From the NCBI GenBank assembly GCA_902801885.1, contig CADCJX010000016.1:1-53698 (forward strand): a DNA stretch of 53,698 nucleotides, read 5' to 3'. This DNA is from an uncultured Bacteroidia bacterium (GTDB taxonomy: Bacteria > Bacteroidota > Bacteroidia > Bacteroidales > UBA932). Each line of letters begins with the position of its first letter. Position 1 is the stretch's first letter. A model generated the notes under the pieces. That model was not told the DNA's origin and ran no database searches. It saw only the letters and a program-made list of their open reading frames with translations. Below are positions 15,105 through 22,513 of this stretch, one piece after another. A program made the position numbers and the translations under genes.

Positions 15105-15136
15105 TTTGTTTTTTTCACCCGAAGAGTATAACTTTG
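15105..15136 (+). promoter_or_regulatory. Promoter of the tRNA-Lys unit
   Basis: TTTG at 15105-15108 and TAACTTTG at 15129-15136 are separated by 20 nt, a textbook Bacteroidota promoter. The preceding 40 nt are A/T-rich with A- and T-tracts that could act as an UP-like element. The first tRNA starts about 34 nt after the expected transcription start. Confidence 0.8.
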
Positions 15137-15173
15137 CAATCCCGATTCGGAGATATACCGAAGCGATTGGAAA

Positions 15174-15246
15174 GAATCGTTAGCTCAGTTGGTAGAGCAC
15201 AACACTTTTAATGTTGGGGTCTCGGGTTCGAGCCCCGAACGGTTCA
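15174..15246 (+). tRNA. tRNA-Lys(UUU)
   Basis: A 73-nt cloverleaf. The acceptor arm is GAATCGT with ACGGTTC (one T-G pair), the D-arm has GCTC/GAGC with AGTTGGTA, and the anticodon loop CTTTTAA has anticodon TTT. The T-arm has TCGGG/CCCGA around TTCGAGC, and the discriminator base is A. The 3' CCA is not encoded. Confidence 0.95.
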
Positions 15247-15278
15247 CAAAGGAGCAGGTTCTTTAAGTTCTTTTAAAT

Positions 15279-15351
15279 GCTTTGTTAGCTCAGTTGGTAG
15301 AGCAACTGACTCTTAATCAGTGGGTCTAGGGTTCGAGTCCCTAACAGAGCA
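15279..15351 (+). tRNA. tRNA-Lys(CUU)
   Basis: A 73-nt cloverleaf. The acceptor arm is GCTTTGT with ACAGAGC (one T-G pair), the anticodon stem ACTGA/TCAGT holds the loop CTCTTAA with anticodon CTT, the T-loop is TTCGAGT, and the discriminator is A. CCA is not encoded. It lies 32 nt after the first tRNA-Lys in the same transcript, so both lysine isoacceptors are made together. Confidence 0.95.
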
Positions 15352-15354
15352 CGG

Positions 15355-15389
15355 AAATCGCCTTCAGAGAGCATCTGGAGGCGATTTTT
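15355..15389 (+). terminator. Terminator of the tRNA-Lys unit
   Basis: A 14-bp stem (15355-15368 with 15373-15386; one wobble pair) is closed by a loop of about 4 nt and followed by a T run. It begins 3 nt after the second tRNA and ends the tRNA transcript before the symporter promoter. Confidence 0.9.
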
Positions 15390-15412
15390 CAGTATTTTTT
15401 GTGCGGCAGGTA

Positions 15413-15442
15413 TTGTTTCTCGTGCATAATTTGTTATCTTTG
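15413..15442 (+). promoter_or_regulatory. Promoter abutting the symporter start codon
   Basis: TTG at 15413-15415 and TATCTTTG at 15435-15442 are 19 nt apart. Only 3 nt separate the -7 element from the ATG at 15446, so the transcript is predicted to begin at, or within a base or two of, the start codon. Confidence 0.65.
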
Positions 15443-15445
15443 AAT

Positions 15446-16834
15446 ATGTTCGAAAAAATTGTATCCGCGGTTAACGACGTCATCTGGAGCCCGGCCCTCG
15501 TAGTCTTGCTGGTCGGCGCCGGTCTTTACTTTTCTGCAAGAACCCGTTTCGTCCAGCTCAGACGCGTCGGCCTCATGACACGCCTGCTGTTCCGCAAGCG
15601 GGAGAAAGGTGCCGAGAAGAAAGGAGTCTCCTCTTTCGAGGCTTTCTGCATCGCCCTTTCCGGCCGCGTCGGTACGGGAAATATAGTAGGAGTTGCGACG
15701 GCAATCGCCCTGGGTGGCCCCGGTGCGATTTTCTGGATGTGGATTATAGCCTTCTTTGGCGCATCCACCGCCTACGTTGAATCCACCCTTGCTCAATTAT
15801 TCAAGTTCAGCCATCCCAGCGGATTCCGTGGAGGGCCTGCCTGCTATATCGAGAGGGGATTGAAGGCGAAGTGGCTGGCTGTCGTTTTCGCCCTTGTCAC
15901 GATCATTGCCTGCGGCATGCTGCTGCCTACGGTGCAGGCCAACGGGATGGCCACGGCTGCGATGAATTCTTTCGGAATCAATCCTCTGTATTCTGGTCTC
16001 TTCCTGGCATTCCTGATAGGCCTTGTGGTCGTTGGAGGAGTACGCAGGATAGCAAAGGCGGCATCGATTGTCACTCCTTTCATGGCCGTCGTCTATGTAG
16101 TGATCTCGCTGTTCATCCTTGCGCTTAACTGGAGGGCGATTCCCGGCCTCCTCGGCTGCATAGTACAGAATGCATTCGGCATCAATCCTATCTGCGGAGG
16201 AATCCTGGGAAGTACTATCATGATGGGTGTGAAACGCGGATTGTTTTCCAACGAAGCCGGGCAGGGGACCGGGGCGATACCTTCAGCTTCAGCAGATGTC
16301 AAGCATCCCGCCGAGCAAGGTCTTGTCCAGGCCTTTTCGGTCTATGTTGACACCCTCCTTGTCTGTACGGCGACAGCTCTGATGATCCTGTCAGCAGGGA
16401 CGTTCAACATCCTCGATTCCAAGACTGGTGAGATGCTGGTTTCAAATGTCCCTGAACTTGGCGCTAACTATGTCGGATTCACCCAGGCTGCAGTGGATTC
16501 CGTTGTGGGAGGCTTCGGAGGAACTTTCGTGAGCATTGCCCTGGCCTTCTTCGTGTTTACCACGGTGATGGCCTATTACTTCTATTCAGAATCCAGCATA
16601 ATGTACCTCTGCAGTCTCGGGAAGAAGTTCTCTCCCAAGGTTGAGAACCTTCTTATCAGGATCCTCCAAGTCCAGATTCTCTCTGCCATCGTCTTCGGTG
16701 CGGTGAAGGAGGCCAACCTGGTCTGGACTCTCGGAGACATCGGAGTCGGAATCATGGCCTGGGTCAATGTCATAGCCATAATACTTCTTTCCCCGAAGGC
16801 CTTCTCTGCCCTCAAGGAATACGAAAACAGGTAG
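15446..16834 (+). CDS. Alanine/glycine:cation symporter (AGCS family)
   Basis: 462 residues from ATG 15446; the frame is open further back but runs into the tRNA gene. About ten transmembrane helices are visible. AGCS signatures are GRVGTGNIVGVATAIALGGPGAIFWMW near residue 75-100 and FSNEAGQGTGAIPSASA near residue 270. The family imports alanine, glycine or related small amino acids with sodium or protons across the inner membrane. The gene is a single unit between a tRNA terminator and a convergent GH2 gene. No alternative start exists before the first helix, which matters because its promoter leaves almost no 5' leader. Confidence 0.92.
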   Translation: MFEKIVSAVNDVIWSPALVVLLVGAGLYFSARTRFVQLRRVGLMTRLLFRKREKGAEKKGVSSFEAFCIALSGRVGTGNIVGVATAIALGGPGAIFWMWIIAFFGASTAYVESTLAQLFKFSHPSGFRGGPACYIERGLKAKWLAVVFALVTIIACGMLLPTVQANGMATAAMNSFGINPLYSGLFLAFLIGLVVVGGVRRIAKAASIVTPFMAVVYVVISLFILALNWRAIPGLLGCIVQNAFGINPICGGILGSTIMMGVKRGLFSNEAGQGTGAIPSASADVKHPAEQGLVQAFSVYVDTLLVCTATALMILSAGTFNILDSKTGEMLVSNVPELGANYVGFTQAAVDSVVGGFGGTFVSIALAFFVFTTVMAYYFYSESSIMYLCSLGKKFSPKVENLLIRILQVQILSAIVFGAVKEANLVWTLGDIGVGIMAWVNVIAIILLSPKAFSALKEYENR

Positions 16835-16843
16835 AATCCTGAA

Positions 16844-19519
16844 TCAAAGGTTCCTGGAACCGGAGTTCCAGCATTCAAAGAATATATTCAAGTTTCCTCC
16901 GGCATTCTCGCCGGGGGTGATGATGATTGTTCTGGACGAATGCGGCATCAGGGTGACGAAGTTGTCCGAATACATGGTCCCATGGATGGGAGCACCATCT
17001 GGATCCCTTAGCTGCAACCTGTTGAAAAAAGCTATTTTGCCTGATGTGTTCTTCAGAGTTACTTCAATCTTTCCGTAGGGCAGGTTCCGCTTTGTGAGGC
17101 GGACTTTTGCTGCCGGCATCTCCTGAAGGGATTCGAAGCCAGAGGTACACGGACCGGTGACTGTCTGCGGGCCGTCGTAGGAATCCGTCGAGCGCCAGTA
17201 GATGTTCTCAGAGACGACTTTCCCCGACTTGTCGGTCAGTACCAGCCTGATGAAGTGAACCTTCGAGATTCCTTCGGGGAATTCCAGGGTGAGGACATCG
17301 TTCAAGGCCTTGTCAGCCGGTATGTCAGCCGAGGCTTCCCAAGTGCGGATGCGCCGGCTGGCAAGATCGTATAATTCCGCCTTCAGCCTGAGTCCCTCAA
17401 AAGGCTCGGCATAGTCGTTGACTATGCTAACTGTATTCTTCAAGTAATCAAACTGGACATGCAGAGGCTCAAGTGAATGCATTGTATGATACAATGAAGC
17501 TGTGGGCTCCAGGTACCAGTCCCACATCCTAGCGCACACCTGCACGTTGGGGCTGTTGTGGTACCAGAACAGGAGGCCGGAACAGAAGCGGTCGCCGTCA
17601 TCCAGCCGGTTGTAGTTCCAGACTTCCCAGATGCTCTTTGAGTTCATAGCTCCGACGAGCTGGCCTTTCCGGGCATAATCCTCGATGTCCCTGGGAGTGC
17701 CGTAGCACTTAACCATGTCGTCATACAAAGTGCTCATCAGATGGAAGCCATTCCCGTCAAGATAATCCCAGGTCATCTTGTCCAGGGGCCAGAGCTTCTC
17801 CGCAGGCATCATATTCCTTAGGCTTTCGATGACAGGGAGGGTAGGGGCACCATATTCAGGATTGAAGCCGTCCACACGGCTTCCGCGGTCTGAAGCGGTG
17901 TTGGTGTAGTGGCGCATCGGATTGACTTGCTTGTATGGGCTTCCGTCATGGATACCGTCGCATTCAGACTGCATCTGGTAGGGTCGTGTACCGTCAAGGG
18001 CGTCGAGCAGTTCCGGAGTCCCGCTGACTTCCGTACTCTCGTTGGAGGCTACATAGAATATGATAGAAGGGTGGTTGCGGATCCTCTTCACCGTCGAGGC
18101 CACGTTATTGAAGTATATGGACTTGTCATGCGGATGGCGGGTGTCACCTGTCATCCAGAATTCCTGCCAGACCATGATTCCGTATTCATCACACAACTGG
18201 TAGAACAAGTCGCTTTCGGCAATGCCGCCTCCCCAAAGCCGGAGGAAGTTGATGCCGGACTGGTCGGTGTAGGCCATCTCGGTGCGCATGCGGTCGTCGT
18301 CGGTGCGGAGCATCGCTTCCGGTATCCAGTTGCTGCCCCGGATGAACATCCTTTTACCATTGACAATGAACACCTTCGACCTATCGGGAGTGTCGGTTGT
18401 TACTTGGATGTCACGGATCCCGAAGGGGACGACCGCCGAGTCGGAAACCTTGCCGTCAACGAGTACTTCCAGATTCAGCTTGTAGAGATTCTGGGGACCT
18501 TTGTTCTTTGGCCACCAGAGACGGGGATTCCTGATCTTGAGCTGGGGATAATCTTCAGGTGTGAAGGTCACTTCGGCTTCTTCTCCACGGATGAGGGTGG
18601 CTTCCTTCCGGAATGTTATTCCTGTCCCTTCGATTTCACCTTTCACGACGCATTTGACGGGCTCGTTGTTGGTGAATCCGCTGGCAGGATTGATTATCTC
18701 GACCGACACGGTCTGGGCTGATTCCTCCATCCCTGGCATCGAAAGGGATGATTTGATGAATGGGCTTCTTAGCGCGACGGGGCCGGTAGTGAATATCCTT
18801 ACAGACTTCCAGATACCGGTGTTGCGGTCGCGGATGCCGTCATCATACGAGAAGTCCCAGCCGACCGTCATGAGTTGAGTGGTGTTCCAACCGATGTCTC
18901 CGTCACCTCCGTTGCGATTCTCTCCGGGGGCTCCCCATGGCTTCGGCATGGTGGTACCGGGCACGTCGACAGGCTTGACGAGGACTGCAAGGGCATTCCG
19001 TCCGTCTTTCGCCACGAAATCGGTGATGTCGATCCTGTCCTCGTTGAACATTCCGGCCATGACGCTGACCAGGTGGCCGTTGAGCCACCATTCAGCCCTG
19101 TAGTTGATACCTTCTGGATTGAGCCAGATACGTCCTCCTTCTTCCACTGAGGGGGTGTTGAACTCGGTGCGGAACCAGTAGGTGTAGAACTCCCTTCCGG
19201 CATCGATGATGTCGGGGATCTTCTTTTCAGAAATCTTGTTGTTGGTTCCGTAATATGGTTCCGGATAGACTCCGTTCTCGACAAGGGAGGTCAGCACTGT
19301 ACCTGGAACTATGGCGCTCATCCAGCTGCTGTCGTCGTATCCGGCGGAAGACAGTTCCCTTGCAGCGGACCTGACCTCGTCGGCCCTGCACATCTTCCAT
19401 TCGTACTGACCGCCATGCCCCAGCCTCGAATCCAGCACCTGCCCCTGTGCATTAGCCTGCAGCATCGCCACCACCGTCAGCAGCCCGATCAAAACCAACC
19501 TCATCTTGCTTCGTACCAT
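16844..19519 (-). CDS. GH2 glycosidase, exo-glucosaminidase/beta-mannosidase-like
   Basis: 891 residues with a signal peptide ending in QANAQ (an internal ATG at 19504 is an alternative start). Order: N-terminal sugar-binding jelly roll (galactose-binding-like, with GINYRAEWWLNGHLV), Ig-like domain, then a TIM barrel with FLRLWGGGIAESD and WQEFWMTGDTRHP, followed by C-terminal beta domains. The acid/base is Glu494 in SNES and the nucleophile Glu565 in VIES, 71 residues apart, as in the CsxA exo-beta-D-glucosaminidase and endo-beta-mannosidase branch of GH2. It should trim beta-linked glucosamine or mannose residues in the periplasm or outside; which one is not decided. No SusC/D partner is near. 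Confidence 0.88.
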   Translation of the reverse strand: MVRSKMRLVLIGLLTVVAMLQANAQGQVLDSRLGHGGQYEWKMCRADEVRSAARELSSAGYDDSSWMSAIVPGTVLTSLVENGVYPEPYYGTNNKISEKKIPDIIDAGREFYTYWFRTEFNTPSVEEGGRIWLNPEGINYRAEWWLNGHLVSVMAGMFNEDRIDITDFVAKDGRNALAVLVKPVDVPGTTMPKPWGAPGENRNGGDGDIGWNTTQLMTVGWDFSYDDGIRDRNTGIWKSVRIFTTGPVALRSPFIKSSLSMPGMEESAQTVSVEIINPASGFTNNEPVKCVVKGEIEGTGITFRKEATLIRGEEAEVTFTPEDYPQLKIRNPRLWWPKNKGPQNLYKLNLEVLVDGKVSDSAVVPFGIRDIQVTTDTPDRSKVFIVNGKRMFIRGSNWIPEAMLRTDDDRMRTEMAYTDQSGINFLRLWGGGIAESDLFYQLCDEYGIMVWQEFWMTGDTRHPHDKSIYFNNVASTVKRIRNHPSIIFYVASNESTEVSGTPELLDALDGTRPYQMQSECDGIHDGSPYKQVNPMRHYTNTASDRGSRVDGFNPEYGAPTLPVIESLRNMMPAEKLWPLDKMTWDYLDGNGFHLMSTLYDDMVKCYGTPRDIEDYARKGQLVGAMNSKSIWEVWNYNRLDDGDRFCSGLLFWYHNSPNVQVCARMWDWYLEPTASLYHTMHSLEPLHVQFDYLKNTVSIVNDYAEPFEGLRLKAELYDLASRRIRTWEASADIPADKALNDVLTLEFPEGISKVHFIRLVLTDKSGKVVSENIYWRSTDSYDGPQTVTGPCTSGFESLQEMPAAKVRLTKRNLPYGKIEVTLKNTSGKIAFFNRLQLRDPDGAPIHGTMYSDNFVTLMPHSSRTIIITPGENAGGNLNIFFECWNSGSRNL

Positions 19520-19898
19520 AATATGTTAATAATAATTATTGTCAGGTCATGGTCATCCCCTCGGAGCCACGTCGACTGGACTACTCACATCGGCCGTGCT
19601 CGACGGCTCGCTAACTCGGGCCTGTAAGGTCCTCAGACAGACGCTCGCTTTTCGTCGGCCCGGCTCTCGTTCGCTACGTCCATTCTCCTAGTGCTCCTCG
19701 GGGACGCCATGGCCTGACGAATTCTATCGGGTTAGCCATTCCGTCCCGGAACCGATAGCTATTAATTGAAGTTCCGAGATTCTGGCTAATTAAAATTGCT
19801 CCGAACTTAGTGAGTTCAGGGAGTCTGAGGGGAACGACCCTCAGTCCCCTAGGGGTGCAGGGGGGTAGATGATGCACCAAGTTGGAAGCATTTGCTTC
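19520..19898. other. 379-bp gene-free gap between upp and the GH2 gene
   Basis: Both flanking genes are on the minus strand, so this is the leader of the GH2 gene and the 3' region of upp. I find no gene and no exact TAnnTTTG on the minus strand. Most of it is occupied by the repeat described at 19561-19872. An open minus-strand frame of 68 codons has no protein-like features. Confidence 0.6.
19561..19872. repeat. Dispersed repeat, long copy
   Basis: The left end (19561-19576, starting TCGGAGCCA) and the right end (19816-19872, containing CTGAGGG-GAACGA-CCCTCAG and GGGTGCAGGGGGGTAGATG) both match the segment at 37574-37646 inside the ABC exporter gene. The right 56 positions differ from the exporter copy by a few substitutions and a 2-nt indel. 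In the exporter copy the two ends are fused directly, so this may be a fuller version with about 240 bp of internal sequence. The internal sequence holds no recognisable gene. Confidence 0.6.
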
Positions 19899-20528
19899 CT
19901 ACTTCGTGCCGAAAATGCGGTCGCCGGCATCGCCGAGGCCGGGAACGATGTAGGCATTCTCGTTGAGGCAGTCATCTACCGCAGCGGTGTAGATGTCCAC
20001 ATCAGGATGCTCGTTCTGGACCTTCTTGATACCTTCCGGAACACTTACAAGGCACATCAGCCTGATGTTCCTGCAACCCTTCTTTTTCAGCATGCTGATT
20101 GCATCACAGGCACTGCCGCCTGTCGCAAGCATCGGATCGGTGACTATGACCAGACGGTCCTGGATGTCCTCCGGAAGCTTGCAGTAATATTCCACCGGCT
20201 CATGGGTCTCCTCGTTGCGGTACAATCCTATATGTCCAACCTTGGCTACAGGGACAAGGGTATGCAGTCCTTCGACCATCCCAAGACCTGCACGGAGGAT
20301 CGGCACTATCGCGAGCTTGCGACCGGAAACTTCCCTGGCGGTCATCTTGCAGATTGGAGTCTCAATTTCCACGTCTTCGAGAGGAATGTCCCTGGTGACT
20401 TCATAGCCCATGAGAAGCGAGATCTCGTTCAGGAGTTCCCTGAAATCCTTTGAACCAGTGTTCTTGTCCCTCATGATGGTCAGCTTGTGCTGTACCATCG
20501 GGTGGTTGATTACATGCAGTAAACTCAT
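19899..20528 (-). CDS. upp: Uracil phosphoribosyltransferase
   Basis: 209 residues, the usual length of Upp. [18 protein letters not shown] is the PRPP-binding loop, [11 protein letters not shown] the flexible loop region, and the C-terminal [16 protein letters not shown] is the uracil-binding signature. It salvages uracil with PRPP to give UMP in the cytoplasm. It follows the glycine-lipid gene glsB by 27 nt on the same strand, so it may share its transcript, although there is no metabolic link. The repeat-bearing gap downstream separates it from the GH2 gene. Confidence 0.95.
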   Translation of the reverse strand: MSLLHVINHPMVQHKLTIMRDKNTGSKDFRELLNEISLLMGYEVTRDIPLEDVEIETPICKMTAREVSGRKLAIVPILRAGLGMVEGLHTLVPVAKVGHIGLYRNEETHEPVEYYCKLPEDIQDRLVIVTDPMLATGGSACDAISMLKKKGCRNIRLMCLVSVPEGIKKVQNEHPDVDIYTAAVDDCLNENAYIVPGLGDAGDRIFGTK

Positions 20529-20555
20529 AGCAGTGTATTGTAAATTAAAAAGGTA

Positions 20556-21641
20556 TCAATGGAATTCTATGTCCGGGGACTGTTTCATCCCGATCTGTTT
20601 CTGGAACTTGGTCAGCGCTTTGATACGCTTCTTGGCGAGCTGCTCGCGGTATTTCTCTATCACGGCTTCCGTAGCGTGTGGATAACGCTTCTGGAGGGAT
20701 TTGAGATTGTTCCTGATGAAAGCGTCCATGTGACGCTCTTTCTTGTCAGCATACATCTCGTCGAAGCAGATGAGGATGCCGGTTTCGATGGCGTCTCCAA
20801 GTTCGTCGTTGATGCATGAACCCAGCATCTTCATCGTTGAGGAGATGTTGATGTAGGAATTGACCAGAGGAGGAATGTTCGTACCAAGCTTCCTGACAAC
20901 GTCCTTCAGTATCCTGTAGTCTTTCTTCAAGTCATCTTCAACCAGGATCAGGTCGATCAGTCTCTCGTTGTCTGTCACGCCGATCTCTTGCTTTGGCTTG
21001 ATGAGATGCTGGGGATCATTGAAATGCTTGTTGAGGAAATGTATGATAAGGTTCCTTGCAGTCTCATCATAGGAAGGGTAGATGGTCATCTTCCCCAGGA
21101 AATACCAAGTGTCTGGATGGTGCAGGATGACAGTCGCAATCCCGTCCCACAAGTTGTCCATCGTGAACAGGGACTTGGCACCTGCCTTGGAACTCTGGTA
21201 TTCGGGAGCAACGAAGGAACGGCCAAGCTCCATCACATGGGGGAGATAATCCTTGATGAACAGGTCGGAGAAGTGGAACAGATGCGATGATGTAATATTG
21301 GGCTGGCCATCTTCCTTGAACTTGACATTTGTTCCAAGGATGTACCTGTAGCCCCCGATAATGGCCTTGGCATCCGGATCCCAGACAATGATCTGGCGGT
21401 ACGGCTCTTCCATGGTGTCAAATTCATCGAGATCCATTGCCTTGCCAGAACTTGCACCGGCATCACGGTACGAAATCTCACGTAACCTGCCGATCTCGCG
21501 TACCGTGTTGGGAGAATTGTGCCAGGTTACTACATAGAGTTCATTCCCACCTTTGTTGGTGTCTCCAAGTTTTTTCTCAGGGGTCAGTTCGGCCTCGATC
21601 AAACTCACGTCAACTGGATCGATGATCTGTTCCATATTCAT
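20556..21641 (-). CDS. glsB: GlsB-like N-acyltransferase (hemolysin/GNAT family)
   Basis: 361 residues. The N-terminal 230 residues form an acyl-ACP-type GNAT fold found in OlsB/hemolysin-like proteins, with LYVVTWHNSPNTVREIGRLREISYRDAG, GGYRYILG and ELGRSFVAPEYQ. The C-terminus is a basic helical tail. In Bacteroides thetaiotaomicron a linked pair GlsB/GlsA makes glycine lipids: GlsB N-acylates glycine with a 3-hydroxy fatty acid. Here it is coupled to the PlsC-type gene by a 4-nt ATGA overlap, which supports the same role. A lyso-ornithine or other amino-acid lipid is the main alternative. It acts at the cytoplasmic face of the membrane. Confidence 0.8.
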   Translation of the reverse strand: MNMEQIIDPVDVSLIEAELTPEKKLGDTNKGGNELYVVTWHNSPNTVREIGRLREISYRDAGASSGKAMDLDEFDTMEEPYRQIIVWDPDAKAIIGGYRYILGTNVKFKEDGQPNITSSHLFHFSDLFIKDYLPHVMELGRSFVAPEYQSSKAGAKSLFTMDNLWDGIATVILHHPDTWYFLGKMTIYPSYDETARNLIIHFLNKHFNDPQHLIKPKQEIGVTDNERLIDLILVEDDLKKDYRILKDVVRKLGTNIPPLVNSYINISSTMKMLGSCINDELGDAIETGILICFDEMYADKKERHMDAFIRNNLKSLQKRYPHATEAVIEKYREQLAKKRIKALTKFQKQIGMKQSPDIEFH

Positions 21642-22450
21642 TGAAGATTATACACTTCTTCCCTTATAACCTGCGCCCATTGCAGGGGAGACTTCGACGA
21701 GTCGAAGCGGGAAGGTGGAATAGGTTTTCCGAAAACGATGCTGTATTCCTGTCCTTTGGCCCTGTGCAATTCATCAGGCAGGAACAACATAGGTACATTG
21801 AATTTGATTCCCAATGCCTTGCAGAAGGAATCGACACGATAGAAATGGTTGGAATTGCGGCCGATAAAATGGATGGGTACTATCCATCTACCATTGTCTA
21901 TGCTCTTGGTTATGAATGTCTTTTTCCACTGGGGATCCTGGATGACTCCGTCGATCTTTCTGGAACACTTACCGGAGGGGAACATGATTATGTCGGCTTC
22001 GCTGGAGAATATCCCGTCCACATGGGTCGAAAGGTTCTTTGACTGGCCGCCTAGCTTGTTGACGGGGACACACATCGGCGCAAGGCCCTTGATATTCATC
22101 AGGAAGTCGTTGACCATAAGCTTCAAAGGACGCTTCATAGTACTGCCTATCAACCCGATCAGGGCAATCCCGTCGGCTCCTCCCAAAGGATGGTTGGAAG
22201 CATAGGTCAATTTCACCCCATCCGGAATCTCAAGTTCATCCAACCCTTTTACATGCAAGGTGACGTCGAGGTACTTAATGCACTCGGTGCAAAACTCTAC
22301 TCCTTCGTAGCCTTGTGAGAGATAGCCATTGATAAAGTCCTGGTGGATGAATCGTTCCATCATACTTGCCAGGAACCTGGGAATTTTCTTCCCGGTCCTT
22401 TCACTGATGATTCTGGCAATATCTATGGTTTGTCCAGCGTCCTGTGGCAT
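21638..22450 (-). CDS. glsA: GlsA-like O-acyltransferase (PlsC family)
   Basis: 270 residues from ATG 22450; a longer frame to 22483 begins within the promoter and is rejected. The PlsC motif appears as NHPLGGADG, where the His and Asp are separated by five residues instead of four, a variant I associate with this branch. PSGKCSRK takes the place of the FPEG-S-R motif, and WIVPIHFIGRNSNHFY is the third block. It would add the second, ester-linked acyl chain to the N-acyl-glycine made by the next gene, giving membrane glycine lipid. It is first in a likely operon with glsB and perhaps upp. Confidence 0.8.
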   Translation of the reverse strand: MPQDAGQTIDIARIISERTGKKIPRFLASMMERFIHQDFINGYLSQGYEGVEFCTECIKYLDVTLHVKGLDELEIPDGVKLTYASNHPLGGADGIALIGLIGSTMKRPLKLMVNDFLMNIKGLAPMCVPVNKLGGQSKNLSTHVDGIFSSEADIIMFPSGKCSRKIDGVIQDPQWKKTFITKSIDNGRWIVPIHFIGRNSNHFYRVDSFCKALGIKFNVPMLFLPDELHRAKGQEYSIVFGKPIPPSRFDSSKSPLQWAQVIREEVYNLQ

Positions 22451-22472
22451 CTCAAAAACTACCCCGTTATTG

Positions 22473-22480
22473 CAAATATA
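22473..22480 (-). promoter_or_regulatory. -7 promoter element of glsA
   Basis: On the minus strand this is TATATTTG, an exact match. Transcription would begin near 22469, giving a leader of about 19 nt before the ATG at 22450. Confidence 0.6.
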
Positions 22481-22513
22481 CAAAATCTGGAGTAATGTTA
22501 TACCCCATCGGCA

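Noticed and set aside
15320-15445. N-terminal extension of the symporter into the tRNA-Lys gene
   Set aside because: The extension would translate tRNA sequence and the terminator, and precedes the symporter promoter. The AGCS family N-terminus fits ATG 15446.
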